From NCBI GenBank assembly GCA_035275265.1, contig DATENC010000028.1:62001-126000 (forward strand): DNA of 64,000 nucleotides, given 5' to 3'. Below the pieces are notes generated by a model, which saw nothing but the letters and a program-made list of their open reading frames with translations, ran no database searches and had not been told where the DNA came from. This stretch comes from JACQAP01 sp035275265 (GTDB lineage Bacteria; Pseudomonadota; Gammaproteobacteria; Burkholderiales; JACQAP01). The position numbers and the translations under genes were made by a program. Positions 33,153 through 41,349 of the stretch are shown here, in pieces (position 1 is the stretch's first letter; every line of letters starts with the position of its first letter).

Positions 33153-34226
33153 TCAATCACTGCTTGCCAGGATATCGAGCAACACGTCCCAGGATTTCTG
33201 TGTCTGTGCCTGCGCTGCCTGGAAGGCGCCGTCCCGGAATGCGGCGTAACCTTCAATGATCTTCGTGACGGCACGATGGAGATTTTCGGGCGTTGATTCC
33301 TCGATCGCGACACCGGCCCCGAAAGGTTCAATCATCTTCGCCATCCAGGTCCCTGCGCTCGCGATGATCGGACATCCATGGGCCAGTGCATCCAGCGTCA
33401 CACCGCTCACCCGGTCCCTGAAGTCCGCACGATCGTAGAGTTGCAGGCAGATGCTGCCCGGAAATTGCGCAGCATAGTCTTCCGGCGACCGGGTTTCCGC
33501 GGCCAATTCCAGAGGCGCATAGCCGGACGCGCGCAGCCGGTTGATGTCCTCGCGCGTTGCCGCATCATACTTGCCGTAGTGGTCTGCCGAGACTTGGATC
33601 GTGACCGGGATTGTTTCCTTCCTGCGCGCAAGGAACTCGATGAAGTCCACGACCTTTCGGAATCCCTTGTCCTGGCGCGCGGCGCCCGCGTAGAGCAGGT
33701 GGCGGAAAGACGTCGCCGCACCGGGGCGTCGGGCTTGCGTCGGCGGATACGGCAACAGCGTGACGTGCGCAAAGCCGCAACGCCGGAAAACGTCTACGAC
33801 ACTCGGCGTCGTGCCCAGGATCACGAGATTGGGCTGGCGTGCGGCGATCCTGCGCAGGGATTGCAGCTTGCCGGGCGTTTCCCTTACCCAATGGAAATAC
33901 AGAAACACCCGGTTCCCGGCGATCTGTTTTCCGGCTGCCAGATTCAACAGCGTCAGATCTGCGCGCCGCGCCGTGGGAACCAACAGCGGAAACGGCTCGC
34001 GCAGTAATCGGCGAAACAGGAACAGCGACTGAAACAGCCTGCAACGGCGACTGAAGTAAGGAAGCACCGTCACTCGGGGGCCGAAATCGATGCGCTCCGC
34101 TCCTTTGCCCGCCCATAGAGTAATCTGCCGGTCGGCGGCCGCTCGAAAAAAACTGGCAACGAGGCTGTAGCAATGACCTGAGTAACTTTCGAGGGTCGGC
34201 TCGACAACGTGAATGGCCGTGTTCAT
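33153..34226 (-). CDS. Glycosyltransferase, GT4-like
   Basis: Cytosolic GT-B-fold glycosyltransferase (357 aa). The C-terminal Rossmann half contains LLYAGAARQDKGFRKVVDFIEFL and the acceptor/donor site FRDRVSGVTLDALAHGCPIIASAGTWMAKMI with E-x7-E-like spacing near GAGVAIEEST. No signal peptide. The donor sugar cannot be told. It starts the minus-strand run of polysaccharide genes, 25 nt after the heptosyltransferase-like gene. Confidence 0.75.
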   Translation of the reverse strand: MNTAIHVVEPTLESYSGHCYSLVASFFRAAADRQITLWAGKGAERIDFGPRVTVLPYFSRRCRLFQSLFLFRRLLREPFPLLVPTARRADLTLLNLAAGKQIAGNRVFLYFHWVRETPGKLQSLRRIAARQPNLVILGTTPSVVDVFRRCGFAHVTLLPYPPTQARRPGAATSFRHLLYAGAARQDKGFRKVVDFIEFLARRKETIPVTIQVSADHYGKYDAATREDINRLRASGYAPLELAAETRSPEDYAAQFPGSICLQLYDRADFRDRVSGVTLDALAHGCPIIASAGTWMAKMIEPFGAGVAIEESTPENLHRAVTKIIEGYAAFRDGAFQAAQAQTQKSWDVLLDILASSD

Positions 34227-34251
34227 GGTTGTTGCCTGAGCAAAGGACTGT

Positions 34252-35400
34252 CTACGCCGGCGGCCGCGTTTTGCCGAGAAGATCTTCCGCAGCGTTGATT
34301 ACGGTCCCGGCAGCAAGCATCTGCAGACACACGCTTTCGCTGCGTTCGTGCCGGGCGCAGCCTTCCTCCAGGCACGGCACGCAGTGGCCTGCGCCCTGTA
34401 CCAGGGCGACATTGCCGACGAACTGCGTTCCACGAAATCTGTAGGGTGACGGGTCGGCATCGCAGCCCTTCGGCCAGGGACCCCATTTGACCGGATTCGA
34501 GGGCCCGAACAACGCTACTGTAGGTACCCCGAGTGCCGCCGCGAGATGTGTCGTGACGGTATCCGGGCCAACGTAAATCTCGGCCCGTTCCAGCAGCACC
34601 GCGAGTTGCGCGAAGCTCAGCTTTCCTGCCAGGTTCAGGGGGCGGGGATTTCCGGCGTGGCGGCCGCACAAATCTGCGAATTCGTCTACGTATCCCAGCT
34701 CCTGCGGATCGCCACTTCCACTGAGCACGACAGTCATGCCTCGGCCGTTCAGCCACGCCGCCAACTCGCGCCACTGCACCGGGTCCCACATCTTGTAGGT
34801 AAATTTGGGATACACGTGCAACACGGCAAATCGCTCTTTCAGAAAGCCGTGGAACACGCCTTCAACACGGCGCTCGTCCTCTTTCGACCGGCCAATGGCT
34901 ACATCGAAGCGACGCGGTAGCCCAAGCAGATCGGCAAGCCAGAGGTTCTGCACCACGGTGTGCGTATCAAGATCGTCGAAAGGGACAGTCGCGTGCAGCA
35001 AGGCGCGTTTCCACGCGTGCTTGACGCCCGATGCCATGACGCCGATGCGGCTTTTCCCTGCAAGCCAGGCGTAAAGCGTCGGTCGATCGCTCGGAGAAGT
35101 GGAGATCGCCAGGTCATAGCGCTGCCAAAGCCGCCGGGCAAAGCGAAGTGCCTCCATGGCCGCTTGGGCGCCCGGCACCACGATTACTTCATCGAGATCC
35201 GGATTTCCGGCAAGCACGCCCTCGGTGCCACTGAAGACCAGCATGTCGATACGAGCGGACGGCCATGCCGACTTGAGCGAACGGACCAGCGGCACCGTGA
35301 GCAGGACATCGCCGATGCGCCTAGTAACGACCACCAAAATGCGCCCCGGCTCCTGCAACGGGACGAACCCGCCACGATAAAAAGGGGGCGAAGGACTCAC
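34252..35400 (-). CDS. Glycosyltransferase family 9 (heptosyltransferase-like)
   Basis: GT9 enzyme (382 aa), normally adding heptose to LPS inner core from ADP-heptose. It has ILVVVTRRIGDVLLTVPLVRSL at the N-terminus, FAVLHVYPKFTYKMWDPVQW in the middle, and the nucleotide motif YVGPDTVTTHLAAALGVPTVALFGPSNPVKWGPW. A Cys-rich tail (HCVPCLEEGCARHERSESVCLQML) is typical of WaaQ-like members. The start is GTG at 35400. It precedes a WaaE-like GT2 gene, suggesting lipopolysaccharide core assembly. Confidence 0.85.
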   Translation of the reverse strand: MSPSPPFYRGGFVPLQEPGRILVVVTRRIGDVLLTVPLVRSLKSAWPSARIDMLVFSGTEGVLAGNPDLDEVIVVPGAQAAMEALRFARRLWQRYDLAISTSPSDRPTLYAWLAGKSRIGVMASGVKHAWKRALLHATVPFDDLDTHTVVQNLWLADLLGLPRRFDVAIGRSKEDERRVEGVFHGFLKERFAVLHVYPKFTYKMWDPVQWRELAAWLNGRGMTVVLSGSGDPQELGYVDEFADLCGRHAGNPRPLNLAGKLSFAQLAVLLERAEIYVGPDTVTTHLAAALGVPTVALFGPSNPVKWGPWPKGCDADPSPYRFRGTQFVGNVALVQGAGHCVPCLEEGCARHERSESVCLQMLAAGTVINAAEDLLGKTRPPA

Positions 35401-35416
35401 GATTGACGTCCGGGCA

Positions 35417-36160
35417 TCACTTTCTGTCCAGCAGCATCAACTTCGCGTAGCGGTAGTACGTCCCCTCGGCGGTGGCCACCGCGAGCATAAAGCCTTCGCG
35501 GCCGTCGAGAAATCCGCCACGCAGAAAATAGGTGCGCATGAATGCCCACAACCCCCGAAATACGGCTCCGGTGAGCGTCGTTTTCTTGCCGCTTCGTTGT
35601 ATTTCCCGCGCCGCCAACGACGAGTAGTTGTTCATCTTCTGAAGGAGTTCATTCAGGTCGACGAAAGTCTCGTGCATGATCGGCTGGCGCAACGTGCCGG
35701 TCTTGCCCTCGGCGATCACGCGTTCGTGCACGACATCGTCGCTGAACCTCGCGGCGCCGCGCCGGAAAAGCCGGGTGACATGGTCCGGCCACCACCCTGA
35801 ATGCCGCATGAATCGTCCGCAGAAGCTCGACAACCGCGGGATGCGGAAAGCCAAGTTTCCTTCCGGACGAGAAATCACATTCAGGATTTCATCCCGCAGG
35901 TCCGGCGTCACCCATTCGTCCGCGTCCAGCGACAGCACCCAGTCCCCGGTAGCCCGTTCCAGCGCACGATTCTTCTGCGGACCGAACCCGGGCCAGTCCG
36001 TCTCATGCACGTGCTGGGTGTACTCCCGGCAGATCCGCACCGTAGCATCGGTGCTGCGCGAGTCCAGCACGACGATCTCGTCCGCCCACATCACCGATTC
36101 CAGGCACCGGCGGATACCCGCTTCTTCATTCATGGTAATGATAACAACCGATAAATTCAT
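35417..36160 (-). CDS. Glycosyltransferase family 2 (WaaE/KdtX-like)
   Basis: GT-A-fold transferase (247 aa). ATG 36160 gives MNLSVVIITMNEEAGIRRCLESV; the DxD-type motif is LSLDADEWV, and the N-terminal part of the site is VVLDSRSTDAT. The segment PGFGPQKNRALERATGDWVLSLDADEWV closely follows the WaaE family, which adds beta-glucose to heptose I of LPS core. The C-terminal FLRGGFLDGREGFMLAVATAEGTYYRYAKL is also typical. It lies 17 nt upstream (in transcription order) of the GT9 gene. Confidence 0.85.
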   Translation of the reverse strand: MNLSVVIITMNEEAGIRRCLESVMWADEIVVLDSRSTDATVRICREYTQHVHETDWPGFGPQKNRALERATGDWVLSLDADEWVTPDLRDEILNVISRPEGNLAFRIPRLSSFCGRFMRHSGWWPDHVTRLFRRGAARFSDDVVHERVIAEGKTGTLRQPIMHETFVDLNELLQKMNNYSSLAAREIQRSGKKTTLTGAVFRGLWAFMRTYFLRGGFLDGREGFMLAVATAEGTYYRYAKLMLLDRK

Positions 36161-36185
36161 GGCCCGTCCCCGGCGTCCGCCGTGC

Positions 36186-36510
36186 CTACTTCCGCACGAA
36201 CGCAATCAGCGATTTGCGCAGAGAAGGCAACGCGCCCTTCAACGCCGTCCCCAAGGTTGATGAGCCGGCGCCAGCTGGTGCGATATCGTCTCGATTTCAG
36301 GAAACTCACTTCGCTGTCGCGAGACCCTGCTGCTTTCAGAAGGATCTCGAGTTCCTCTTGTGTGAATTCCCGGTTGTGGCGCAGTGGGTAAAAGGACATG
36401 CCCCTATGGAGAATCGGCTTCGCGTACATCCAGTGGGCGGCAATGCCCACCCCAGACGACAGCGAAAGTAACACCCCGTTGCCGGGGCCGGCTGCAGAAT
36501 TTGCCGTTTG
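36186..36510 (-). pseudogene. Broken class I methyltransferase remnant (C-terminal part, frameshifted)
   Basis: The 425-nt gap between the WaaE-like gene and the ligase-like gene holds a decayed coding stretch. One frame reads HNREFTQEELEILLKAAGS and EVSFLKSRRYRTSWRRLINLG, a typical C-terminal end of SAM methyltransferases (the 'REFT-x-x-EL-x-x-LL-x-x-AG' pattern). At a GGGG run (plus strand 36249-36252) it shifts: removing one G joins INLG to TALKGALPSLRKSLIAFVRK and a stop at 36186-36188, which makes a natural protein end. Upstream the frame loses similarity and meets a stop near 36544, so the N-terminal SAM-binding half is missing. Sequencing error could explain the G-run but not the lost N-terminus. 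Confidence 0.55.
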
Positions 36511-36585
36511 CTCAGGTTGTGAATCTCCATCCTGGAGACTCTATCACGCCCTCCGTTCAAATCCGCTTGCGCCTCCACATGTCAC

Positions 36586-37854
36586 TCAGGGAGCCGGCTT
36601 CGGGATCGTGTGCGGCCCTTGAGCAAACAGCAGGCCTGTCATCCACACAAACAGCAACCCCTCGGTGTGATCGATCAGCAACGAATTGAACAGGCAACCG
36701 ACCCCCAAAGTCAGCACCAGCGCGCGCTCAAGCAGCGCGTGAGACGGGTCGGAAATCCGAACGGCATTGCGCCAGATCTGCCAGAACAGAAACAATAGCG
36801 CTCCCAGCCCCAGCAAACCACTGTGTGCTGCAGTCAGAAGATACTGGTTATGCGGATTGAACGTTGGATCCAGACCGGTGCCGATGACTTGCTGTCGATA
36901 CGCCTCGGGAAAACCTCGCACGCCAACTCCAAAAAGCGGGTGTTCGCGCACGATTTTCAGACTGATTGCAATGCCGTTCAAGCGAATTCCAGTCGAAGTC
37001 TGATTCGTCGAACCGTGTTGCCAAGCGACGGTCTCGTCGATCGCCAGGTCGATGCGGTCGTGAATGCGGGGAGACAGCTCATACATTGATGCGGACGCCA
37101 CCACGATCAGCGAAGCGGCAATCAACAACCCTTTGCGTCCGCCCTTGTGAAACAGAAACAACCCGACCAGAAATGCCAGAATCACATAACCGGTGCGGCT
37201 CTGCGTCAGAAACAGGACGTTGGCCGCGGCGGCTGCGCAAACAGCCCACCAGCAAAACCGCGTGCGGGCGTCCTGCGCACGCTCCGCCAACTGGGCAAAC
37301 AGAAATGCTGCCAGCGCCATCATGATGCTATGGGTAATTCTCAACTTGAAGACTGTGGGATCGGGAGCATCGACCTTGAAAACCGGCAGCGGCGGAATCA
37401 GGCCGAGGGCCAGGCCATAGGAAAGTACAAGAACGACGAGCATTGTTACAGCAAAGGCAATAAGCGCCCTGCTCTGGTCTTTCGTATCCGCAAGCAGGCT
37501 CATGAAAACCGGGACGAACAGGAGATCGGAATACTTGCGCAGGTAAAACCATCCTTCCTTCGCTGGCCCAGACCCGTACGCCATTCCTATCAGCACGACG
37601 CCGAAGTAAACTAAACATCCGATCGCGACCGGATGACGCAAAGCTCTCACTTTCGCGGCGACGTTGCCAGAGATCAGCCAGAACAACAACACCAGTCCCA
37701 GCAGCACGTTGTCCAGCACCGTCGAGACCGGCAGTGACACTCCCAGTGCCATCGCCGCAACTGTACCGCCGCTGGCCAGCTTTGCGGAGACGTTCGTTGC
37801 GTTCATCCCCGAGTCGTGAACCGATGTTGAAAGTTCAATCCTTTGGAAATCCAA
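36586..37854 (-). CDS. O-antigen ligase/polymerase-like membrane protein (Wzy_C)
   Basis: Polytopic inner-membrane protein (422 aa) with about 11 hydrophobic segments. Its large periplasmic loop carries SLKIVREHPLFGVGVRGFPEAYRQQ, then FNPHNQYLLTAAHSGLLGLG, the Wzy_C/WaaL signature with the conserved His. Family members either ligate lipid-linked glycan to lipid A core or polymerise it. The neighbouring LPS-core transferases favour ligase. The start could also be the ATG 16 codons further in (MNATNVSAK). Confidence 0.82.
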   Translation of the reverse strand: MDFQRIELSTSVHDSGMNATNVSAKLASGGTVAAMALGVSLPVSTVLDNVLLGLVLLFWLISGNVAAKVRALRHPVAIGCLVYFGVVLIGMAYGSGPAKEGWFYLRKYSDLLFVPVFMSLLADTKDQSRALIAFAVTMLVVLVLSYGLALGLIPPLPVFKVDAPDPTVFKLRITHSIMMALAAFLFAQLAERAQDARTRFCWWAVCAAAAANVLFLTQSRTGYVILAFLVGLFLFHKGGRKGLLIAASLIVVASASMYELSPRIHDRIDLAIDETVAWQHGSTNQTSTGIRLNGIAISLKIVREHPLFGVGVRGFPEAYRQQVIGTGLDPTFNPHNQYLLTAAHSGLLGLGALLFLFWQIWRNAVRISDPSHALLERALVLTLGVGCLFNSLLIDHTEGLLFVWMTGLLFAQGPHTIPKPAP

Positions 37855-37869
37855 TGCACGTCACCTTCG

Positions 37870-38943
37870 TTACTCGGCATTGGCACTTCTGACCCTTCTG
37901 ATGAAGCGCACGATCCGCCACGCCCGGCGTGAAAATCCGTAGTAGATCGCGAACAAGCTCATGAAAGCGTAGAACATGACCCAGTCAGGGACTCCCACCC
38001 GCCAAGCAACAAATCCGCCTATAGCAAAAAGGAGCGACAGTAACATCATCAGGCTAACCGTTTGTCCCGGCGAGAATCCAGCATGGAGCAGAATATGGTG
38101 AATATGATCACGGCCCGCACTAAGCGGATTCCGGCCTTTCATGATGCGACGCATGATGACCAGCCCCATATCCATGACTGGCACGGCAAGAAACCACACC
38201 GCCGTGATCGGAGGCAACCGCGGCGGCGTTCCCTGAGTGATCTGCACTGAGAACCAGGTGAGAAATAGACCGAGCATCGTACTGCCCGAATCTCCCATGA
38301 AAACCTGTGCACGAGGTTGCCAGGGGAAACGCATGTTGAGAAGCAGAAAGGCGGTTATTGCGGCCGCCATGATCAGCATGGGAATCGCTACTGCGTACTG
38401 ACCAAGGGCCAATGCGGAAGCAGCGAGAAAGCCCAGGCCAACCAGCGCCAAACTCCCGGCAAGCCCATCCACCCCGTCGGCCATGTTGATTGCGTTGATA
38501 ATGCCCAGGACGCATATGACCGTGAACGGGATCGCCCACCCGTGAAGGTTCCCGTGACCATAGCCGATGAGATTGCCGAGTTGACTGACGTGGACACCAG
38601 CCCAGGACGTCATGAACAGTGCGGCAACGATCTGGGCGACGATCTTCCATCCAGGCCGCACGTCGTACACGTCGTCCAGCAGGCCCACGACGACGAGCAA
38701 TCCCAGCGCAGTCAACAGACTCACGTTGGCCTTGACTTCGCCTGAAGCGAGCGTGGACAAAGCAAATCCGCAGAACATGGCCACGCCGCCGATCAACGGA
38801 ATGTTGCCTTCGTGCCGCTTGCGCCCCCCCGGTGCATCAGCCAGCCCAACGCGCAATGCGACACGCTTTAACGTGTGCAAGATCACGTAAGTGAGAACGA
38901 ACGAAAGCAGGCAGAGAAAAAAAACTCGGTCGAGCGAAACCAT
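37870..38943 (-). CDS. wecA: WecA-like undecaprenyl-phosphate sugar-1-phosphate transferase
   Basis: Integral membrane enzyme (357 aa, about 11 helices) of the MraY/WecA family that starts a lipid-linked glycan by moving a HexNAc-1-phosphate to undecaprenyl phosphate. Motifs: GGVAMFCGF, VVGLLDDVYDVRPGWK (DDxxD), NAINMADGVDGLAGS, VFMGDSGSTMLG and the C-terminal HIHHILLHAGFSPGQ. Substrate is probably UDP-GlcNAc or a similar sugar. It stands between the ligase-like gene and the MITE-like element at 38954-39143. Confidence 0.92.
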   Translation of the reverse strand: MVSLDRVFFLCLLSFVLTYVILHTLKRVALRVGLADAPGGRKRHEGNIPLIGGVAMFCGFALSTLASGEVKANVSLLTALGLLVVVGLLDDVYDVRPGWKIVAQIVAALFMTSWAGVHVSQLGNLIGYGHGNLHGWAIPFTVICVLGIINAINMADGVDGLAGSLALVGLGFLAASALALGQYAVAIPMLIMAAAITAFLLLNMRFPWQPRAQVFMGDSGSTMLGLFLTWFSVQITQGTPPRLPPITAVWFLAVPVMDMGLVIMRRIMKGRNPLSAGRDHIHHILLHAGFSPGQTVSLMMLLSLLFAIGGFVAWRVGVPDWVMFYAFMSLFAIYYGFSRRAWRIVRFIRRVRSANAE

Positions 38944-38953
38944 GAGCGCGCCT

Positions 38954-39143
38954 TAGTGTCCTGTTCCGCTGCTTCGCGGCCGAAAACCCGACGATAATCG
39001 GCGCCATGCTGTGTTACGAGTCCTCGCCGTCTGACATCGATTTCGGGAGCTTTCCGATCGATGGTGGATTGCTGCCAATTCGAAATGAGGTGCGCCTGAC
39101 AAGGTTTGCAAGTTATCCCACGAATCAGCGGAACAGGACACTA
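38954..39143. mobile_element. MITE-like element with 26-bp inverted repeats flanked by TA
   Basis: The ends carry inverted repeats: TAGTGTCCTGTTCCGCTG at 38954-38971 is matched exactly (18/18) by its reverse complement at 39126-39143. The match extends inward to 26 bp with two mismatches (38954-38979 against 39118-39143). The outermost TA on both sides would be the target duplication used by IS630/Tc1-type transposases. The 190-nt unit has no transposase gene, so it is non-autonomous. The right repeat provides the TAG stop of the phosphatase-fold gene at 39141. Only one copy was seen in the window. Confidence 0.75.
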
Positions 39144-40460
39144 GAACGCCGACTGCACGCGTTGCCAGAGGTCCGTTAGCGGCATTTCCCTCCCGTCCGC
39201 GTCGGCTGGCATGCCGCTGTCGAGAAAATACCCGGTACCATTGTGAAGCGAGTTCTTGATAGCAACGAACACCACGTGCGCGGCAAGATCTTCGACGACA
39301 TGGCGATCGAACCGCGCGATAAAGCCGGATTCGATCGGATCAGGATACGTGAGCATCACGAACAGGCTGGTGCCGCGATTGTCCACCTCGAAAAGTGGCG
39401 TCCCGTCGCGGTCTTGGCCCGACGCGAGCATTCGTGCCGCCTCTGCGGCATCTGCGGCACTCCCGAAGGTCACCAGAAAGTCCCGCGACATGCGCGGCTC
39501 CACCGCGTCGAAATGCAGGCCAAGCGTGCGCAGAAATCGGCCATGGTCTTTGAGACGCCAGTAGTAAACGGGTTGCTCCACCGGATCCTGGTGCAACCCG
39601 GTGGCAATCATGATGCGCGGCCGCGGGTCGAGCGCCAGACAGTCGGCGACGATACGATCGTACAGGCGATAGATTTCGAGCACCGGGTCTTGCTCTGGCG
39701 CGACATACCACGATGGATTCCTGTGCGATCCGCGATAGGCCGCCGAGTTGAACAAATAGTGGTGCTGGATATGGGCGGCGCCGTTGACGAAAAAGCTGGC
39801 GAAATCGGGACGCGTCGAGCGCCAGAGCTTGAGAAAACAATCCGCCAGCAACCGGTCGAGGAAAACGGCCTTCGCCCAGTGGGCGCGCGGCGCGCGCGCG
39901 GCATCCTTCAAGTAGTGGTGCAGCCTGGTCTTGCGCGAATAAACGGCAAGCCCGGCGAGCAACCATGCAAGGGTCGAAAGGGTAAATCGCGTCTGGGCAT
40001 TGTCGTTGACCGCCTGGCCGACCGCTGAAAAAAAACCGCGGAGCAAGGGGGACCCGGAAACCTTCGCCGGCGTCCAGGGATCGGGCACGAAGAACGCCGG
40101 AGCCTGCAGAGTGTTCTGTGCGTTCATCGGAGAGAACGCAGCAACCTTCAATCCCCTTTTTTCCAGCACCTCCCAGATCTGATCCAGTTGTTTCTCGCGC
40201 GCGTCACCGAGCCGGAAAATGCCATGTTCGCCGAAAGTCTTGCCCGTATGTGCACTAACCCACTGGATCCATGGTTCGATGTGCTCGTAAACTTCCTCCG
40301 AGCGGGTGACGCGGTATCCATACCGCTCGAGCATCCGGCGCAACGTCGGGAGCTCGCCGTTCTTTCCGTAATGCTCGACGTACTCGAAGTTGAGTTCGTT
40401 CAACTCGAGGAGCATCAAAGGTGCACCTGTCTTTGCCGGCTTTGTGACGGACAGATCCAT
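39141..40460 (-). CDS. Alkaline-phosphatase-fold protein of polysaccharide cluster
   Basis: 439-aa soluble protein, start ATG 40460. The opening LMLLELNELNFEYVEHYGKNGELPTLRRML recalls the beginning of type I phosphodiesterase/alkaline-phosphatase-superfamily proteins, as do MIATGLHQDPVEQP and VNGAAHIQHHYLF. The usual nucleophile Thr/Ser and metal ligands are not evident, so activity is uncertain. Similar proteins occur in O-antigen and exopolysaccharide clusters without known function. Its final codon QSAF-stop uses TAG contributed by the MITE end, so the native C-terminus may have been replaced. It diverges from the GT2 gene at 40543. Confidence 0.6.
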   Translation of the reverse strand: MDLSVTKPAKTGAPLMLLELNELNFEYVEHYGKNGELPTLRRMLERYGYRVTRSEEVYEHIEPWIQWVSAHTGKTFGEHGIFRLGDAREKQLDQIWEVLEKRGLKVAAFSPMNAQNTLQAPAFFVPDPWTPAKVSGSPLLRGFFSAVGQAVNDNAQTRFTLSTLAWLLAGLAVYSRKTRLHHYLKDAARAPRAHWAKAVFLDRLLADCFLKLWRSTRPDFASFFVNGAAHIQHHYLFNSAAYRGSHRNPSWYVAPEQDPVLEIYRLYDRIVADCLALDPRPRIMIATGLHQDPVEQPVYYWRLKDHGRFLRTLGLHFDAVEPRMSRDFLVTFGSAADAAEAARMLASGQDRDGTPLFEVDNRGTSLFVMLTYPDPIESGFIARFDRHVVEDLAAHVVFVAIKNSLHNGTGYFLDSGMPADADGREMPLTDLWQRVQSAF

Positions 40461-40542
40461 GCGTCGTTCCCGTTCGATTGGCAACCGGATTCCCAGATAC
40501 CGCTTCCGCGCGAATCGGATTTTACGTTACGCTCCAGTACCA

Positions 40543-41349
40543 ATGCACCATTACCTTCGGGCGGGTGCCGCCCCCGGTGAAAGGCACAAGTTGCATCAGG
40601 CCAGTGTAACGGTTTCGGTAATCAGTCATCGGCACGGCCGCTTCGTGCGGGCGCTACTCGAGGACCTGGACAGCTATTGCGCGAGTACCTGCGAAGTAAT
40701 CTTAACTGTCAATGTACCGGAGAACCTCGATCTCGCCACCGCCAATAGGCGCAACCCGTTGACCATCGTCGAGAACACGATTCCGAAAGGGTTCGCGGAA
40801 AACCACAACGCTGCGTTCCGCGCGGTGCACACCCCATATTTTTGCGTGATCAATCCCGACGTGCGCCTCAAGTCGAATCCCTTCCCGGTTCTGAGTTCGG
40901 TGTTGGAAGACGGTCGGGTCGGCGTGGTGGCGCCGCTCGTGCGAAACTCGTCCGGGGCGATCGAGAATAGCGCCCGCAAATTTCCCACGCCGAAAATTCT
41001 GGCCAGAAAGGCATTGGGGCTAAAATCCGAACCTGCACCTCATGAAGCCGTGCAATCGGGTCAGCCCGACTGGGTCGGCGGAATGTTCATGCTGTTCCGC
41101 TCGGAATTGTATGGAACGCTCGGGGGTTTCGACGAAGGATACTTTCTTTACTACGAGGATATCCATCTGTGCGCAAGGCTGCGCGTTGCCGGTATGCGCG
41201 TTGCCCTCGAGCCAAGGGTCGAAATCATCCACGACGCACAGCGTGCCAGCCATCGGAACCTGCGCCACGCATGGTGGCACGCGACGAGCATTCTGCGCTT
41301 CTTCCGTTCCGAACCGTACCGCGAGCTCGGCAGGCGCGGCATGCGCTAG
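40543..41349 (+). CDS. Glycosyltransferase family 2 (rhamnosyltransferase-like)
   Basis: GT-A transferase of about 268 aa from ATG 40543; the conserved part begins at VTVSVISHRHGRFVRALLEDL. The nucleotide motif is VINPDVRL and the acceptor motif WVGGMFMLFRSELYGTLGGFDEGYFLYYEDIHLCARL, the WxxGA/FDExFFxYxED pattern of rhamnosyltransferases. The donor is probably dTDP-rhamnose, by similarity only. It shares a 4-nt end overlap with the convergent gene at 41346. An upstream frame to 40390 lies antisense to the phosphatase-fold gene and is not supported. Confidence 0.82.
   Translation: MHHYLRAGAAPGERHKLHQASVTVSVISHRHGRFVRALLEDLDSYCASTCEVILTVNVPENLDLATANRRNPLTIVENTIPKGFAENHNAAFRAVHTPYFCVINPDVRLKSNPFPVLSSVLEDGRVGVVAPLVRNSSGAIENSARKFPTPKILARKALGLKSEPAPHEAVQSGQPDWVGGMFMLFRSELYGTLGGFDEGYFLYYEDIHLCARLRVAGMRVALEPRVEIIHDAQRASHRNLRHAWWHATSILRFFRSEPYRELGRRGMR

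Noticed and set aside
38953..39141. Open minus-strand frame filling the MITE-like element
   Set aside because: It spans the element from end to end by chance, has no ribosome site and no family resemblance; a transposase of that size is not plausible.
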